Notes: a model not told the origin generated them from the letters alone. DNA of 64,000 nt from UBA7359 sp963976795 (GCA_963976795.1 CAXBLT010000001.1:290611-354610), one strand, 5' to 3'; shown: positions 35,516-45,738, counted from the stretch's first letter. Numbers and translations are program-made.

Positions 35516-36663
35516 TAGATATCATGAAATTTTTTTTGAGTGATATTCTTCAGATCAATTGATTTAAGTATATTAACAATCTGTTCTGAGCTATTAATGC
35601 CTGTAAGCCTTCTACTTTCCTTTTCTGCATTAACTTTAGTTGATGATTTTAATGCCTCTTTTATTGCAGCGACTATAGAACCTTTATCTATTTCACAATC
35701 AATTATTGATTGCGCTTTTTCCCTTCCTTTTTGACGATCTCCTATGTTTACAGTGGGCACGCCAAACACTGGAGCTTCTATGATCCCGCTAGATGAATTA
35801 CCAATTACTACTTTAGATTGATTCATGACGCTATAATATTTTTTTGACCCCAAGTTTTCTCTAACAACTACCCTGTCTTTATTTTTTCTTGCATATGAAT
35901 CAAGATATTCATTTAGCCTAATCCCGCCTTCATCAGCATTTGACTTAGTAATAACAAGTTTCGAATTAAATGTTTCTGCAGATGAAATAATATTTTTTAT
36001 AACATCAAGGTTGTCTGTCCAGTTAGAAGTTTCAGGATGAAATGTTATTAAAAAGACGTCATTATTAAAATCAATATTAAATATCTCACTCAACTCATTC
36101 TTTGATAGCAGTTCAGTATTTTTAATAGCCTCGACACTTAAGTATCCAATATTAAAAACTCTTTCAGGACTCTCTCCAAGTTGAATCACTCTCTTTTTAT
36201 ATATATCTGAAGAAGTAAAATGAATATTTGACATTTTTGTAATGGCGTGGCGCATCGATTCATCAACTGCTCCTTCAGTGACTTCACCACCGTGTATATG
36301 AGCTATTGGTATTTTATGGAAGAGAGCCGCTTGAACTACTGAAAATATCTCATACCTGTCACCTAATACGATTAGAACATCTGGTCGTTTTTCATTGAAA
36401 TAACCTGACGCATTAGAAATCCCGTCACTAACAGACTTGGCTATAGAATCAGCATCGTCACCTTTGACTCGCATAGGTATCTTTGCATCAATAGTAAAAC
36501 CATCGTTAAGAATTTCTTTCCAGGTTTCTCCAAATTTAGTCGCTAAATGCATTCCCGTGACAATTAAATTTAAATCTAATTCAATTTCTGAATTAATGGC
36601 TTTAATTAGTGGATGCAATATGCCATATTCAGCACGTGAACCTGTACAGATAGATATCTTCAA
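35515..36663 (-). CDS. legG: Hydrolysing NDP-sugar 2-epimerase LegG (NeuC family)
   Basis: A 382-residue hydrolysing 2-epimerase of the NeuC/LegG type. It removes the nucleotide and inverts C2 to give the free ManNAc-like precursor used by LegI. Motifs include CTGSRAEYGILHPLI at the start, DVLIVLGDRYEIFSVVQAA near 95-113, IPIAHIHGGEVTEGAVDE, ITFHPETSNW near 210 and VIGNSSSGIIEAPVFGVPTVNIGDRQKGRE near 285-315. Length is normal. It lies 13 bp from legC. Confidence 0.92.
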   Translation of the reverse strand: MKISICTGSRAEYGILHPLIKAINSEIELDLNLIVTGMHLATKFGETWKEILNDGFTIDAKIPMRVKGDDADSIAKSVSDGISNASGYFNEKRPDVLIVLGDRYEIFSVVQAALFHKIPIAHIHGGEVTEGAVDESMRHAITKMSNIHFTSSDIYKKRVIQLGESPERVFNIGYLSVEAIKNTELLSKNELSEIFNIDFNNDVFLITFHPETSNWTDNLDVIKNIISSAETFNSKLVITKSNADEGGIRLNEYLDSYARKNKDRVVVRENLGSKKYYSVMNQSKVVIGNSSSGIIEAPVFGVPTVNIGDRQKGREKAQSIIDCEIDKGSIVAAIKEALKSSTKVNAEKESRRLTGINSSEQIVNILKSIDLKNITQKKFHDI

Positions 36664-36676
36664 TTTCTACAGACCA

Positions 36677-37846
36677 TTATTCCCTAATCAACTTAACACT
36701 GCTTGGCAAGCAAATGACTCTTGACTGAATTTCATATGAACTAGATAGATCATCACTCGGGTTATCTTTAAATTGTCTATTTGAAGGCATCAATGCCCAT
36801 AATGGCCTCGAATATATTTTTCTACTATGCATCTCAGTCAATAACGCATTTCTTGATTTAGCATGATCTTTGTTTAAAATAATTGCATTTAACCAATAAT
36901 TACTCTTGGCGTAATTTGCTTCTTCAAAAAATGATATTTCTTCAATGTTTTTTATCGATTTTTTAATTTTATTTGCTAATGATCTTTTTTTCTTGGTATA
37001 TTTTTTTAACTTATTAAGTTGTGATTTACCAAGTGAAGCATTTAAACCAGGCATTCTGTAGTTATAACCCAATTCATGATGTAAGAAGTCCCACTTATGA
37101 TTAAGCTTGTTCGTAGTTATTAACTTCCTTGCTTTTTCAGAGTACTGCTTATTATCAGTCAAAACAGCTCCCCCGCCACCAGTGGTAATTATTTTATTAC
37201 CATTAAAACTAACAACAGAAATAACTCCTGTTTTTTGTGCAGGCTTGTTCTTATACAAACTTCCTAATGATTCAGAGGCATCAACTATTAATTTTAAACG
37301 ATACTTACTTGCTACTTTTTTAATTAAATCATCATCGCTTGGGTGGCCAAGAATATGCGTCGAAACTATCGCTCTGATAATATTCCCTGTTTTTTTATTG
37401 ACTAGCTGTTTTGCTTTATTAAATTTAGATATCTTTTTTAGATATAAATCTAATTTCTCAGCACATATGCCGAATGATGCAAATTCACTATCAACAAAAT
37501 GTGGTGTCGCACCACAATATCTTGCTGCATTAGCTGTAGCTACAAAAGTCAAAGCAGGCATTAATAATTCATCGTTTTGCTCTACCCCCGCCAACCTATA
37601 AGCAATATGCAAAGCGGCAGTTCCAGACACAGTTGCTATCGCATATTTTCTTCCACATGTTTTTGCTAATTGTTTTTCGAACTCATCCACCTGCGGCGAA
37701 GCATATGAAACCCAGCCTGACTTAATTACATTACTTACTGTTTTAGCATCTTCATTAGTTAGTTCTGGCTCATTTAAATGATAAGGACCTTGTGTTTCTT
37801 GATATAACTCATCAAGAGTATCAGTAACTTTTCTTATTAGTGACAT
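36677..37846 (-). CDS. legC: LegC-type PLP-dependent sugar aminotransferase
   Basis: A 389-residue DegT/DnrJ/EryC1 aminotransferase that should aminate the 4-keto sugar made by LegB. The PLP lysine lies in VVSFNGNKIITTGGGGAVLTD near 215-235, preceded by LIVDASESLGSLYKNKPA. The N-terminal YHLNEPELTNEDAKTV...GWVSYASPQVDEFEKQLA and ATVSGTAALHIAYRLAGV are family-typical. It is 3 bp from legB, so the pair is surely cotranslated. Confidence 0.92.
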   Translation of the reverse strand: MSLIRKVTDTLDELYQETQGPYHLNEPELTNEDAKTVSNVIKSGWVSYASPQVDEFEKQLAKTCGRKYAIATVSGTAALHIAYRLAGVEQNDELLMPALTFVATANAARYCGATPHFVDSEFASFGICAEKLDLYLKKISKFNKAKQLVNKKTGNIIRAIVSTHILGHPSDDDLIKKVASKYRLKLIVDASESLGSLYKNKPAQKTGVISVVSFNGNKIITTGGGGAVLTDNKQYSEKARKLITTNKLNHKWDFLHHELGYNYRMPGLNASLGKSQLNKLKKYTKKKRSLANKIKKSIKNIEEISFFEEANYAKSNYWLNAIILNKDHAKSRNALLTEMHSRKIYSRPLWALMPSNRQFKDNPSDDLSSSYEIQSRVICLPSSVKLIRE

Positions 37847-37849
37847 AAA

Positions 37850-38857
37850 TTAGATGGTGTAACTACCAACTTTGTACTTAGCAAGATTGCCTGGAGTTTC
37901 AAACCAACTGATTGTTTTTGACAGTCCTTCCTTCAACCCAGCTAGTCCCTCTATTTCTGGCCTCCATCCTAGAATACCTAATGCTTTTGAATTATCTGCA
38001 AGTAATCTTTCAACTTCACTTTTTTGAGGTCGCTTCCTGTGTTCATCACTAACAATCTTTATTTTTGTACCCATCAACTCTGCTATTAATAATGCAGTCT
38101 CTTCAATAGAAACCTCAAAATTGCTGCCTATATTAATGACTTCACCAAATGACTTGGTGTTGCCAATGAATGATTTAAAACCATTGACTGTGTCCCCAAC
38201 ATAATTGAAATCACGTGTAGGGCTTGTTTTTCCTAAATTAATTGTTGTTGCCCCATTAAGTATTTGTGTGATTATTGTAGGAATTACTGCGCGAGTAGAC
38301 TGCCTAGGTCCGTAAGTATTAAAAGGTCGTATTACCGAAACAGGCAAATCAAATGATTTATAAAACGATAGCGCCAATTGATCCGCCGCAATTTTAGAGG
38401 CTGAATATGGAGATTGTCCTTGCAAAGGGTGCTCTTCAGTAATAGGTACAAATCGAGCTGTTCCATATACTTCACTGGTTGAAGTATGGATAATTTGTTC
38501 AACACTGAGATCTCTGCCCGCCTGCAACACATTCAATGTGCCTTGAATATTTGTGTCGACATATGATTGTGGCGAATAGTACGAATATGGGATTGCTATC
38601 AATGCAGCTAAGTGAAATACCATATCGCAACCTTTCATCGCGTTATTAACGCAGAACGGATCACGTACGTCACCAGAAAAGACCTCAATATTATTTTTAA
38701 TATCTTCTGACAAAGAATCCAGCCAGCCCCATGAATCAAATGAATTATAATAAACAAATGCTTTAACATCATAACCATCATGCACTAGCAATTCGACTAA
38801 ATGCGAACCAATAAAACCATCTGCGCCTGTAACAAGTATTTTATTTTTAGATTTCAT
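37850..38857 (-). CDS. legB: LegB-type NDP-sugar 4,6-dehydratase
   Basis: A 335-residue extended SDR that should convert the NDP-GlcNAc precursor to its 4-keto-6-deoxy form. The NAD motif is ILVTGADGFIGSHLVELL near 6. The catalytic Thr/Ser region is HTSTSEVYGTA near 124, and Tyr-x3-Lys is in SPYSASKIAADQ near 151-155. VIRPFNTYGPRQSTRAVIP follows. The sequence fits the LegB clade that pairs with LegC. Transcription order here is legB-legC-legG-legI-legH-ptmE-legF. Confidence 0.92.
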   Translation of the reverse strand: MKSKNKILVTGADGFIGSHLVELLVHDGYDVKAFVYYNSFDSWGWLDSLSEDIKNNIEVFSGDVRDPFCVNNAMKGCDMVFHLAALIAIPYSYYSPQSYVDTNIQGTLNVLQAGRDLSVEQIIHTSTSEVYGTARFVPITEEHPLQGQSPYSASKIAADQLALSFYKSFDLPVSVIRPFNTYGPRQSTRAVIPTIITQILNGATTINLGKTSPTRDFNYVGDTVNGFKSFIGNTKSFGEVINIGSNFEVSIEETALLIAELMGTKIKIVSDEHRKRPQKSEVERLLADNSKALGILGWRPEIEGLAGLKEGLSKTISWFETPGNLAKYKVGSYTI

Positions 38858-38866
38858 ATCGTTGTA

Positions 38867-40396
38867 TTAATAATAGGAGTCAACAAACTCATTTTCATTT
38901 ATCTTATCAGGCGCATTTACCAACGCTTCTTCTAACTCATCCCAGTTTACCTGACAACGATTAAACTCATCATGCCAACCATCAACAAATTGTATTCTTT
39001 TTTTAATAAGTCTCTCGGCGTCTTTATTTAATGGACAATGACCAAAATCTATATAAATTACCGGCAAATTTGATTTTAATGTTTTCTGCAATGTAGATGA
39101 ATGCAGGTAATCATAAATTATTAAATCTCCACTATTCATGATTTCTTCATATGATTGATTACAGGTTTGAATATTTAGGTTTTCAGTTAAATATTCAGGA
39201 GTTTTTGCATAAGAGTCCGGGTGCTCTTTATAAATGATATTAAATCCCATTTTTTTCAATTTTGTAAAAAGCCTCCGCTGCCAGTCAATTGCAACATGAT
39301 CAAATTCAATAGGTGTTAATGGAATGTGCACTCCCCGCAATTGATTTGATACAAAAATTATATTTTTAATATTTATCTTATTACGTTTAACTTCATTACT
39401 TTTTGTATCACTAGAATTGCTTTCAATATATTTTATATCTGGCCAAGAATCACAAAACTTAAATCTATTATCAAATTGCTTCTCATATCCTAACTTCTGC
39501 GATTTTGAGAATGTTACAAAAACGTCAGGCGTCACGAACTCGGTAAGATTTGTGTCCATGATATTGAAGCAACCTAAACCTGAACCATGATCATGACTAA
39601 TACTCGTACCTTTATTGAGTTTTACTGCTACATGCAAAATCCTTCTAAATATATATCCACCTGAACCGGTCCATAAAGTCTTTGGTAACTTATGCTTGTT
39701 TTTTAATAAATATTCCAGATAATACTTAACTATAGAAGTTGCCTCTTCTATCCAGTTTGCCAGATACTTTAATTGATTATTACTCAAATTATCATCTATT
39801 AAAGCAGCTGCGGCTATTGACAAATCCAGAAATTCATTCGTTTGTTTCTTGCTTATTGAATATTTTCTTAAACTTTGATTACTGCAACATTCTCCAAACC
39901 AGTAACGAAATGAGACAAGCGCTATTGATTTATCTAACTGCCTAGCCTGATTAGTTACCAAATCATTCTTGTCTGTTGCAACAATATCATTTGAAAAATT
40001 GACAAGAAATGGCCAGCGCCATGAATAGTTTTCACTTTCAACCACTCCCTGGAGCGGTCGCACATAAGACCTCAATGCAGATGCCTTAAATCTACTTTTA
40101 AGAAACTCCAGACGATTATGGTTATAGTTAACGTCAAAAAAGTAATCCGATAATATAATCTGGCTATTATCATTAGACCTTACTTCTTGCATTCGTTTAT
40201 TTAATGCAGAGACAAACCAGCACTTTAGATATTCCTGAACTACTTCCATGGACAAAATGGATAAAGCGACGCCATCAAGGCTTGAACTATTATTACTCGA
40301 CCTTGCCAGAGCAGCATAATTACTTATAAAACCGTCTCTGATGGTCTTATGTTCTGCCCAGGATATTGGCCAACAAAACCGGGTTTCTTTAGCCAT
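38867..40396 (-). CDS. Unknown protein, candidate nonulosonic acid transferase
   Basis: A 509-residue protein with no family that I recognise. The C-terminal third looks like the donor half of a GT-B enzyme: IIFVSNQLRGVHIPLTP (about 350), FNIIYKEHPDSYAK (about 393-406, with the Lys-x-His-Pro motif seen in CDP-glycerol and CMP-sugar transferases) and GDLIIYDYLHSSTLQKTL (about 430-448). The N-terminal part is helical and its start, MAKETRFCWPISWAEH, is distinctive. It is located between the ABC exporter and legB, 9 bp from the latter. A transferase using the CMP-nonulosonate made by the downstream genes is the best guess from position and the HP motif. Confidence 0.45.
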   Translation of the reverse strand: MAKETRFCWPISWAEHKTIRDGFISNYAALARSSNNSSSLDGVALSILSMEVVQEYLKCWFVSALNKRMQEVRSNDNSQIILSDYFFDVNYNHNRLEFLKSRFKASALRSYVRPLQGVVESENYSWRWPFLVNFSNDIVATDKNDLVTNQARQLDKSIALVSFRYWFGECCSNQSLRKYSISKKQTNEFLDLSIAAAALIDDNLSNNQLKYLANWIEEATSIVKYYLEYLLKNKHKLPKTLWTGSGGYIFRRILHVAVKLNKGTSISHDHGSGLGCFNIMDTNLTEFVTPDVFVTFSKSQKLGYEKQFDNRFKFCDSWPDIKYIESNSSDTKSNEVKRNKINIKNIIFVSNQLRGVHIPLTPIEFDHVAIDWQRRLFTKLKKMGFNIIYKEHPDSYAKTPEYLTENLNIQTCNQSYEEIMNSGDLIIYDYLHSSTLQKTLKSNLPVIYIDFGHCPLNKDAERLIKKRIQFVDGWHDEFNRCQVNWDELEEALVNAPDKINENEFVDSYY

Positions 40397-40422
40397 CTTT
40401 TTTAAGCTGGATTGAAAGAGTA

Positions 40423-42174
40423 TTAAGCGCGGGATACATTCGCTAACTTAATATCTGCGCCACTTTTTACCTGATAAACAAAATGTGCTTTCTCGATGAT
40501 CGCTGGCTGATGTGAGATCGCCAACACGGTCATTTTAGAAGATAGCTCAATTAAAGTTTCACATATTTCATTTTCAGTTTCAGGATCAAGCGCTGTAGTC
40601 GCTTCATCCAAAATGAGTAACAAAGGCTTTCTCACAATAGCGCGCGCAATATTGATCCTCTGTCGTTGGCCTCCTGACAATAATTGACCGCGTTCACCAA
40701 TATTTGTGTTTACGCCATTCTTAAGCGCTTCAACAAAACCTATTGCTCCAGATAATTTCAAAGACTCAAGAACATCTTCTTCGGAGATACTGTCATCATT
40801 CATTGATACATTCATGAAGATTGAATCATTAAATAAGAATGTATCTTGCGGGACGTAGCCTATTTTATCTCGCCACTTGCGAATATCAATATCTTCAAAA
40901 TTAATTTCATCGATGTATATACTTCCGCTTGATACCTTGTAAAATCCAGTGACCAGATCTGCAATAGTTGACTTCCCAACCCCCGACATTCCAGTGATAG
41001 CTGTAATTTTGTTTGCTCGAATATCAACATTAACATTTCTTAAAAGCTCATTTTCATCATTGTATGAAAAGGCAATATTCCGCAGTGATATCTTATCTTT
41101 TAAAGTTGGAGCTTTATTTCCAGTGTAAACTTCTTCTGCTGTTTCTGCTGATCTTATTTTTGAGTGAATAGACCATAATGCACTTTCATTTAAAACAACG
41201 GCCTGAACATTCTTTTGTATACCCCCTATCATTCCTGCCGACCTCCAAAAAACCAAGGCCATCACCATAATTTCAGAAATTGGAAAGTTAAAATGAAATA
41301 GCGTTACATACAAACCTAGCGCTAGAATAATAGTTAATACGGGTTCCTGGACTGTTTTAACAGCAACTTTACCCAATACTTCTTTTTTCAAGAACTCATT
41401 TAATTCTCGAGTTTCATATGTAATTAAACTCCTGAGCTGTCTCTCTCTGCCCATCGCCTTTATTGCCTTTATGCCCTGCAATGCATCGGTAAATCTTGCG
41501 AGCAGATCTCCCATATATTTTGTCTGCCCCGCACCTGCCTTTTTTACAATTTTCACATAGATATTGAATATAAAAATTAAAAGAAGTCCTGCCACAATTG
41601 CAAAGACTGTCAAGACAGGAGAGATTAAGGTTGCTACAGTTAAATAAATAGCACTTTGAATTATAACTACAATAAAATTTGTTGAATTAAATACAGCCGC
41701 TGCTGCTCTAGGTGCTTCGGTACTAATTGCATTGACTAATTGACCTATTGGAATATTTGTAAAGTGTTTCCACTTTGCCAGCATAAGTTTATTAATAAGC
41801 TCGATCCTAAGATCAGTTTGTATCATAGCAATTGAATTACCAACATACTTCATGGCCACCCATGTAAAACATGATTTAAAACAAATACACGCTACGATTA
41901 GGGATAATAATGATATTAACGTCACATCTATATTCAAAAATAATAAAAGATTTATGATGTAATCTTCTACTGCAGAATTAGCTACATATGAATCTGTAAC
42001 AATAATATTTAGTATAGGTAAGATCGTCAGTATCCCAATACCTTCCATTACGCCGGCCAACAATAATGAAAAAATAATTAAGTATGCTGCTAAAGGATAC
42101 CTCCCATAAAAATATTTAAGAATATTTAACACACTTCTCATCGATGAGCTTTTATTTTCAGTAAAGTTATCCAT
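40423..42174 (-). CDS. ABC transporter, fused permease-ATPase (PglK/MsbA-like)
   Basis: A 583-residue half-transporter. About six membrane segments span residues 20-320, and the ATPase domain follows. The ATPase shows Walker A GMSGVGKST near 395, Q-loop VPQDTFLFN, signature LLSGGQRQRINIARA near 497-511 and Walker B LLILDEATTALD near 520. It acts as a homodimer in the inner membrane. In loci without a Wzx flippase, as here, PglK-like proteins flip lipid-linked oligosaccharides. A lipid or peptide substrate cannot be excluded, but the embedding between glycan genes supports the flippase role. Confidence 0.88.
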   Translation of the reverse strand: MDNFTENKSSSMRSVLNILKYFYGRYPLAAYLIIFSLLLAGVMEGIGILTILPILNIIVTDSYVANSAVEDYIINLLLFLNIDVTLISLLSLIVACICFKSCFTWVAMKYVGNSIAMIQTDLRIELINKLMLAKWKHFTNIPIGQLVNAISTEAPRAAAAVFNSTNFIVVIIQSAIYLTVATLISPVLTVFAIVAGLLLIFIFNIYVKIVKKAGAGQTKYMGDLLARFTDALQGIKAIKAMGRERQLRSLITYETRELNEFLKKEVLGKVAVKTVQEPVLTIILALGLYVTLFHFNFPISEIMVMALVFWRSAGMIGGIQKNVQAVVLNESALWSIHSKIRSAETAEEVYTGNKAPTLKDKISLRNIAFSYNDENELLRNVNVDIRANKITAITGMSGVGKSTIADLVTGFYKVSSGSIYIDEINFEDIDIRKWRDKIGYVPQDTFLFNDSIFMNVSMNDDSISEEDVLESLKLSGAIGFVEALKNGVNTNIGERGQLLSGGQRQRINIARAIVRKPLLLILDEATTALDPETENEICETLIELSSKMTVLAISHQPAIIEKAHFVYQVKSGADIKLANVSRA

Positions 42175-42186
42175 ACATACTTATAT

Positions 42187-43251
42187 TTAAATTGAACTAA
42201 ACTTTCGTCTTAAATAGTCCGACAAGATTCTTCTTTGATTATTTTCGATAAATTCTTCTACAGGCATATATCGAGTACATGACACACACACATCTGGCAA
42301 TTTTCCTTTGACCCAATTTTTTCTATAGTTTTTTATGGGCTCTCCTTTCCATATTTCATCCAATGTATTGTCATTAATATTTCCAATATTTATCTCACTT
42401 TCTAAATCACTACAGATACAAGCTCCAACATTGCCATCAGAAAGGACATGAACTCTCCGGTACAACTCAAAACAAGGAGAATGTTTCTTCTCTTCAATTG
42501 GTAATGGTTCTTCTAATCCACAACCAGAAGGTAAGTCCTCTTTTTTAATTAGACCTGACCAGGCATCATATGACTCTAGAAATGTAATATTGGTTTCTCC
42601 AATAAGCATTGCTAGTTTTTTGTATTCTTCTGTAACTCGCCAGTCACTTTCATTGTTTGATGTTCTTAAATGAAGAGTCATATGAACCGGGCGTCCTAAT
42701 TCCTGATTTTTTTCCGATATATCAAGGATGTTTTTTACCACTGTCTCGTACTTGTCTTTTCCATAAAACTTTTCGTATCCTTCTTTACTTCCAATATAAG
42801 TAGAGATTGCTAATCGGGTTATACCTGATAGTAGAAACTCTTCGAGGTCATACCTATTGAGGAGGATTGCATTTGTATAAAAGAATATTGATTTTATGTT
42901 TTTATAATTTCGTGCATATTGTATTTTTTTGACTATTTGCTTATCAACTAAAGGATCTCCAACCGTTGGAGTAAAGTTAACTGCCCCACCACCAGATGCC
43001 GCATATTCGTCTATAGCACGTTTGTATACGTCCATGCCCATAACGGTTTTCTTTCTATCCATATACCTATATCCGCAAAAAGAACAATTTGCATTACAAA
43101 TATTAGTCGTTTCTATACCAAAATTAATATGTTTTGATTCCATAAGGTATTTATAAAAACTATTTGGAATAAGCTTCGATATCGCACTAGCAAATACCGT
43201 TCTTACGCTAGGGAACGACTTAATTTCTTTTAAGCGGTATTCTTTTCTCAT
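42187..43251 (-). CDS. Radical SAM protein with SPASM-like C-terminus
   Basis: A 354-residue radical SAM enzyme. The cluster-binding CX3CX2C motif is in TTNICNANCSFCGYRY near 52-67. FTPTVGDPLVDKQ resembles the GGEP-type strand, and the C-terminal region has extra cysteines (GACICSDLE, PDVCVSCTRY) like a SPASM/twitch domain binding auxiliary Fe-S clusters. It is packed between the ABC exporter (12 bp) and a GT4 gene (16 bp). Radical SAM enzymes in glycan loci can epimerise, dehydrate or methylate sugars; which of these applies here is unknown. Confidence 0.85.
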   Translation of the reverse strand: MRKEYRLKEIKSFPSVRTVFASAISKLIPNSFYKYLMESKHINFGIETTNICNANCSFCGYRYMDRKKTVMGMDVYKRAIDEYAASGGGAVNFTPTVGDPLVDKQIVKKIQYARNYKNIKSIFFYTNAILLNRYDLEEFLLSGITRLAISTYIGSKEGYEKFYGKDKYETVVKNILDISEKNQELGRPVHMTLHLRTSNNESDWRVTEEYKKLAMLIGETNITFLESYDAWSGLIKKEDLPSGCGLEEPLPIEEKKHSPCFELYRRVHVLSDGNVGACICSDLESEINIGNINDNTLDEIWKGEPIKNYRKNWVKGKLPDVCVSCTRYMPVEEFIENNQRRILSDYLRRKFSSI

Positions 43252-43267
43252 ATTTATTAGCAGCTAA

Positions 43268-44494
43268 TTAGTTAGAAAGATTGTTGCGACCATATTTATT
43301 AATTTCTTCTTTATAAATATTACTGTAGCTATCTACGATCAAGTCCCAATTGAACTCTTGAACGCGTTCACGTGACTTCTTACTGTATTCGTCTTTTAGA
43401 ACTTGATTCTCTAAGAACATTTTCATAGCATCCGCAAGTTCTGAAGGGCTATTTTTATCAACCATAACCCCATCATTTCCATTGCGAATAAGATCTCTGC
43501 ATCCTGCAGCATCAGTTGTAATAATAGGCAATCCTGCTGCCATTGCCTCTACTATCACAATTCCAAATGTTTCTATCAATGAAGGGCAAATAAAAACATC
43601 AGCAGAGAGATAAATATTTATCAAGTCTTCTGCTGGCAATTTAAACTGGTCTTTTTCTATGTTTAATGCTTGCTCGGAAAAAACAACATATTCTTCAACC
43701 AAACATTCCGTAGCATAACTTTTTAACTCATTAACGTTTTTTCCTACAAACAAAACTTTACAATTTATCTTTTTATTTTCTTTCAATATTTTTAATGCAT
43801 TGATTATTAATTTGAAATTTTTTTTCGTATGGTTTCTACCCACTGTTAAAAAGAGGAAATCATTATTTTTTATATTAAATTTCTCACGCACAGCCTTTGC
43901 ATCAACATTCTTTTTGAACCTCTTGATTTCTACACCGTTAGGGACATACTTTATTTTTTCTTCACTCACGCCCAATGCACGATATTCTTCGATAACACTA
44001 TTAGTAATACCTATCAATAGTTTAGCATCAGGAAAATATTTCCTTACAAGATTATCGACATCCTTATTAGTTCGCATTCCATAGTTGATTTCAGGCATTA
44101 GTTGAATATCTTCACCTGCACATCTAATCAAGTAAGGTAGTTCGCCATTCTTCTTGGAATACTTAATTAAACTCACGCCAAGCGGATAGCCGACAGTACA
44201 ATGCCAAAAATCAAATTTATATATTTTTTGCAATATAGAAAAAAACAATTCTATAAACTTGAGTCCTATTCCTGGATAATTTTGTACCAACCACCATGTT
44301 TTTGGCGGGAAAGGTATTATTTCATATGTAAAGTTGTGCAACTCCGGCTTTAACTCAAGGTAATTGGAAAACGGAATTATAACTATAGCCCTATATCCTT
44401 TTTCTTTTATTCTTGAGGCGATATTATGTAAACCTACTTCTACCCCACCCAATCCTGGTAAAAATGTTGATGTTGGAAATGCTATAGTAGGCAT
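43268..44494 (-). CDS. Glycosyltransferase family 4
   Basis: A 408-residue GT4 enzyme. The N-terminal glycine-rich acceptor motif is FLPGLGGVEVGLHNIASRIKE near 12-30. The donor half has FLFLTVGRNHTKKNFKLII near 215-232 and CPSLIETFGIVIVEAMAAGLPIITTDAAG near 303-331, holding the E-x7-E pair. There are no membrane segments. It is 3 bp from the next GT4 upstream, so the two probably act in sequence on the growing lipid-linked glycan. Confidence 0.9.
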   Translation of the reverse strand: MPTIAFPTSTFLPGLGGVEVGLHNIASRIKEKGYRAIVIIPFSNYLELKPELHNFTYEIIPFPPKTWWLVQNYPGIGLKFIELFFSILQKIYKFDFWHCTVGYPLGVSLIKYSKKNGELPYLIRCAGEDIQLMPEINYGMRTNKDVDNLVRKYFPDAKLLIGITNSVIEEYRALGVSEEKIKYVPNGVEIKRFKKNVDAKAVREKFNIKNNDFLFLTVGRNHTKKNFKLIINALKILKENKKINCKVLFVGKNVNELKSYATECLVEEYVVFSEQALNIEKDQFKLPAEDLINIYLSADVFICPSLIETFGIVIVEAMAAGLPIITTDAAGCRDLIRNGNDGVMVDKNSPSELADAMKMFLENQVLKDEYSKKSRERVQEFNWDLIVDSYSNIYKEEINKYGRNNLSN

Positions 44495-44497
44495 TAT

Positions 44498-45730
44498 TTA
44501 ATTTTTAACAATACTTTTAACATCTACAAAACCATTGCCCGACATGTTTCTTAACTGCATTATTATATTCTTATAAACTACATCGATATATTTGAACGAG
44601 GCTAATTCTCGAATTTTCAATGATGTTTTTTGCATGTCTTTTTCATGAAAACTTTCTGCTTTTAAAATATATTCACACCAAAGATCAACATTCAAGTCAA
44701 CACAATACCCGTTAACTCCATCTTCGATCCATTCTTTGAAGGCTTCTTCCTGGTTATTTGCTACGACTGGAATACCACAAGAAAGGCTTTCAAGCATAGG
44801 AGTACCCAAGCCTTCCTCTATATTTGGCATCGCATAAATGTCAGATGCTTTAATAAATTTCTCTATATCAACATAATCAGCTATTACCTGGACACGGTTT
44901 TCCAGGTTGTTTTTTGTAATGACTGATTTAATAGTGTTTAAGTAATCATTGTCTCTATTTTGGTAAATGCCAGATTTGACAATAGGTCCTGCTAGTAAAA
45001 GCTTAAATCTTTCAGGCAACTTCATGATTACATCTAGCAGAAATAGTTGATTTTTTTGCGGCATAAATTTTGATACTGAAGTAATAAGGCAGTCATCTTG
45101 ACTAAACTGTGTAAATTCATTTCTAAAATTGAATTTATTTTTCTTATCATAATAAAACCTAGTTTCATCAACTGGATTTGGTCTGACCCAAACATTTTTA
45201 GAAAGTGCCAGTTTATTACATTTATTTCCCAGCGCAGATGATATTGCAATAATGACGGTCTGCTTGCCTAAGTTTATAAATTTATAGAAGGGAAAACATG
45301 GTAGTTGTTGATGTGGCGTAGCATTCGCCGTTACTAACTCAATAATTAATGGTTTCTTGAAAATTTTTGAAAAGAATATTGCAATGGCTGTAGAACTGGA
45401 CATGCCTATAACATGGACTAGATCATAATCTTTGGATATTAAATATGGGATTGTATTTAAAACTTCTATATATGTTTTTAAAGCATAACTAATTTTCCGT
45501 AAGATTCTATTTTTATAATTTTGCCAATTAAAAAACAACCTAGATGATATGCGAGTAACATTCACACCATCATACAATGTATTTTTGTTTCCAATATACT
45601 CAGTTGAATTAGCAATAGTTTCCCATGTTATAGTTTCAGCTTTCGAAATACGTTTATATGTTGAATGAATTCTAAATCCTGCTCCTGAATATTCAGGAGG
45701 ATACTTACTTGCAACTACGAGAACTTTCAA
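44498..45730 (-). CDS. Glycosyltransferase family 4
   Basis: A 410-residue GT4 enzyme of the WbuB/WcaI-like type. Its start, VLVVASKYPPEYSGAGFRIHS, is the glycine-containing acceptor loop. LITSVSKFMPQKNQLFLLDVI lies near 222 and AMPNIEEGLGTPMLESLSCGIPVVAN near 312-337. It follows an FkbM gene by 8 bp and precedes another GT4. The sugar and linkage are unknown. Confidence 0.9.
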   Translation of the reverse strand: MKVLVVASKYPPEYSGAGFRIHSTYKRISKAETITWETIANSTEYIGNKNTLYDGVNVTRISSRLFFNWQNYKNRILRKISYALKTYIEVLNTIPYLISKDYDLVHVIGMSSSTAIAIFFSKIFKKPLIIELVTANATPHQQLPCFPFYKFINLGKQTVIIAISSALGNKCNKLALSKNVWVRPNPVDETRFYYDKKNKFNFRNEFTQFSQDDCLITSVSKFMPQKNQLFLLDVIMKLPERFKLLLAGPIVKSGIYQNRDNDYLNTIKSVITKNNLENRVQVIADYVDIEKFIKASDIYAMPNIEEGLGTPMLESLSCGIPVVANNQEEAFKEWIEDGVNGYCVDLNVDLWCEYILKAESFHEKDMQKTSLKIRELASFKYIDVVYKNIIMQLRNMSGNGFVDVKSIVKN

Positions 45731-45738
45731 TCGATAAT

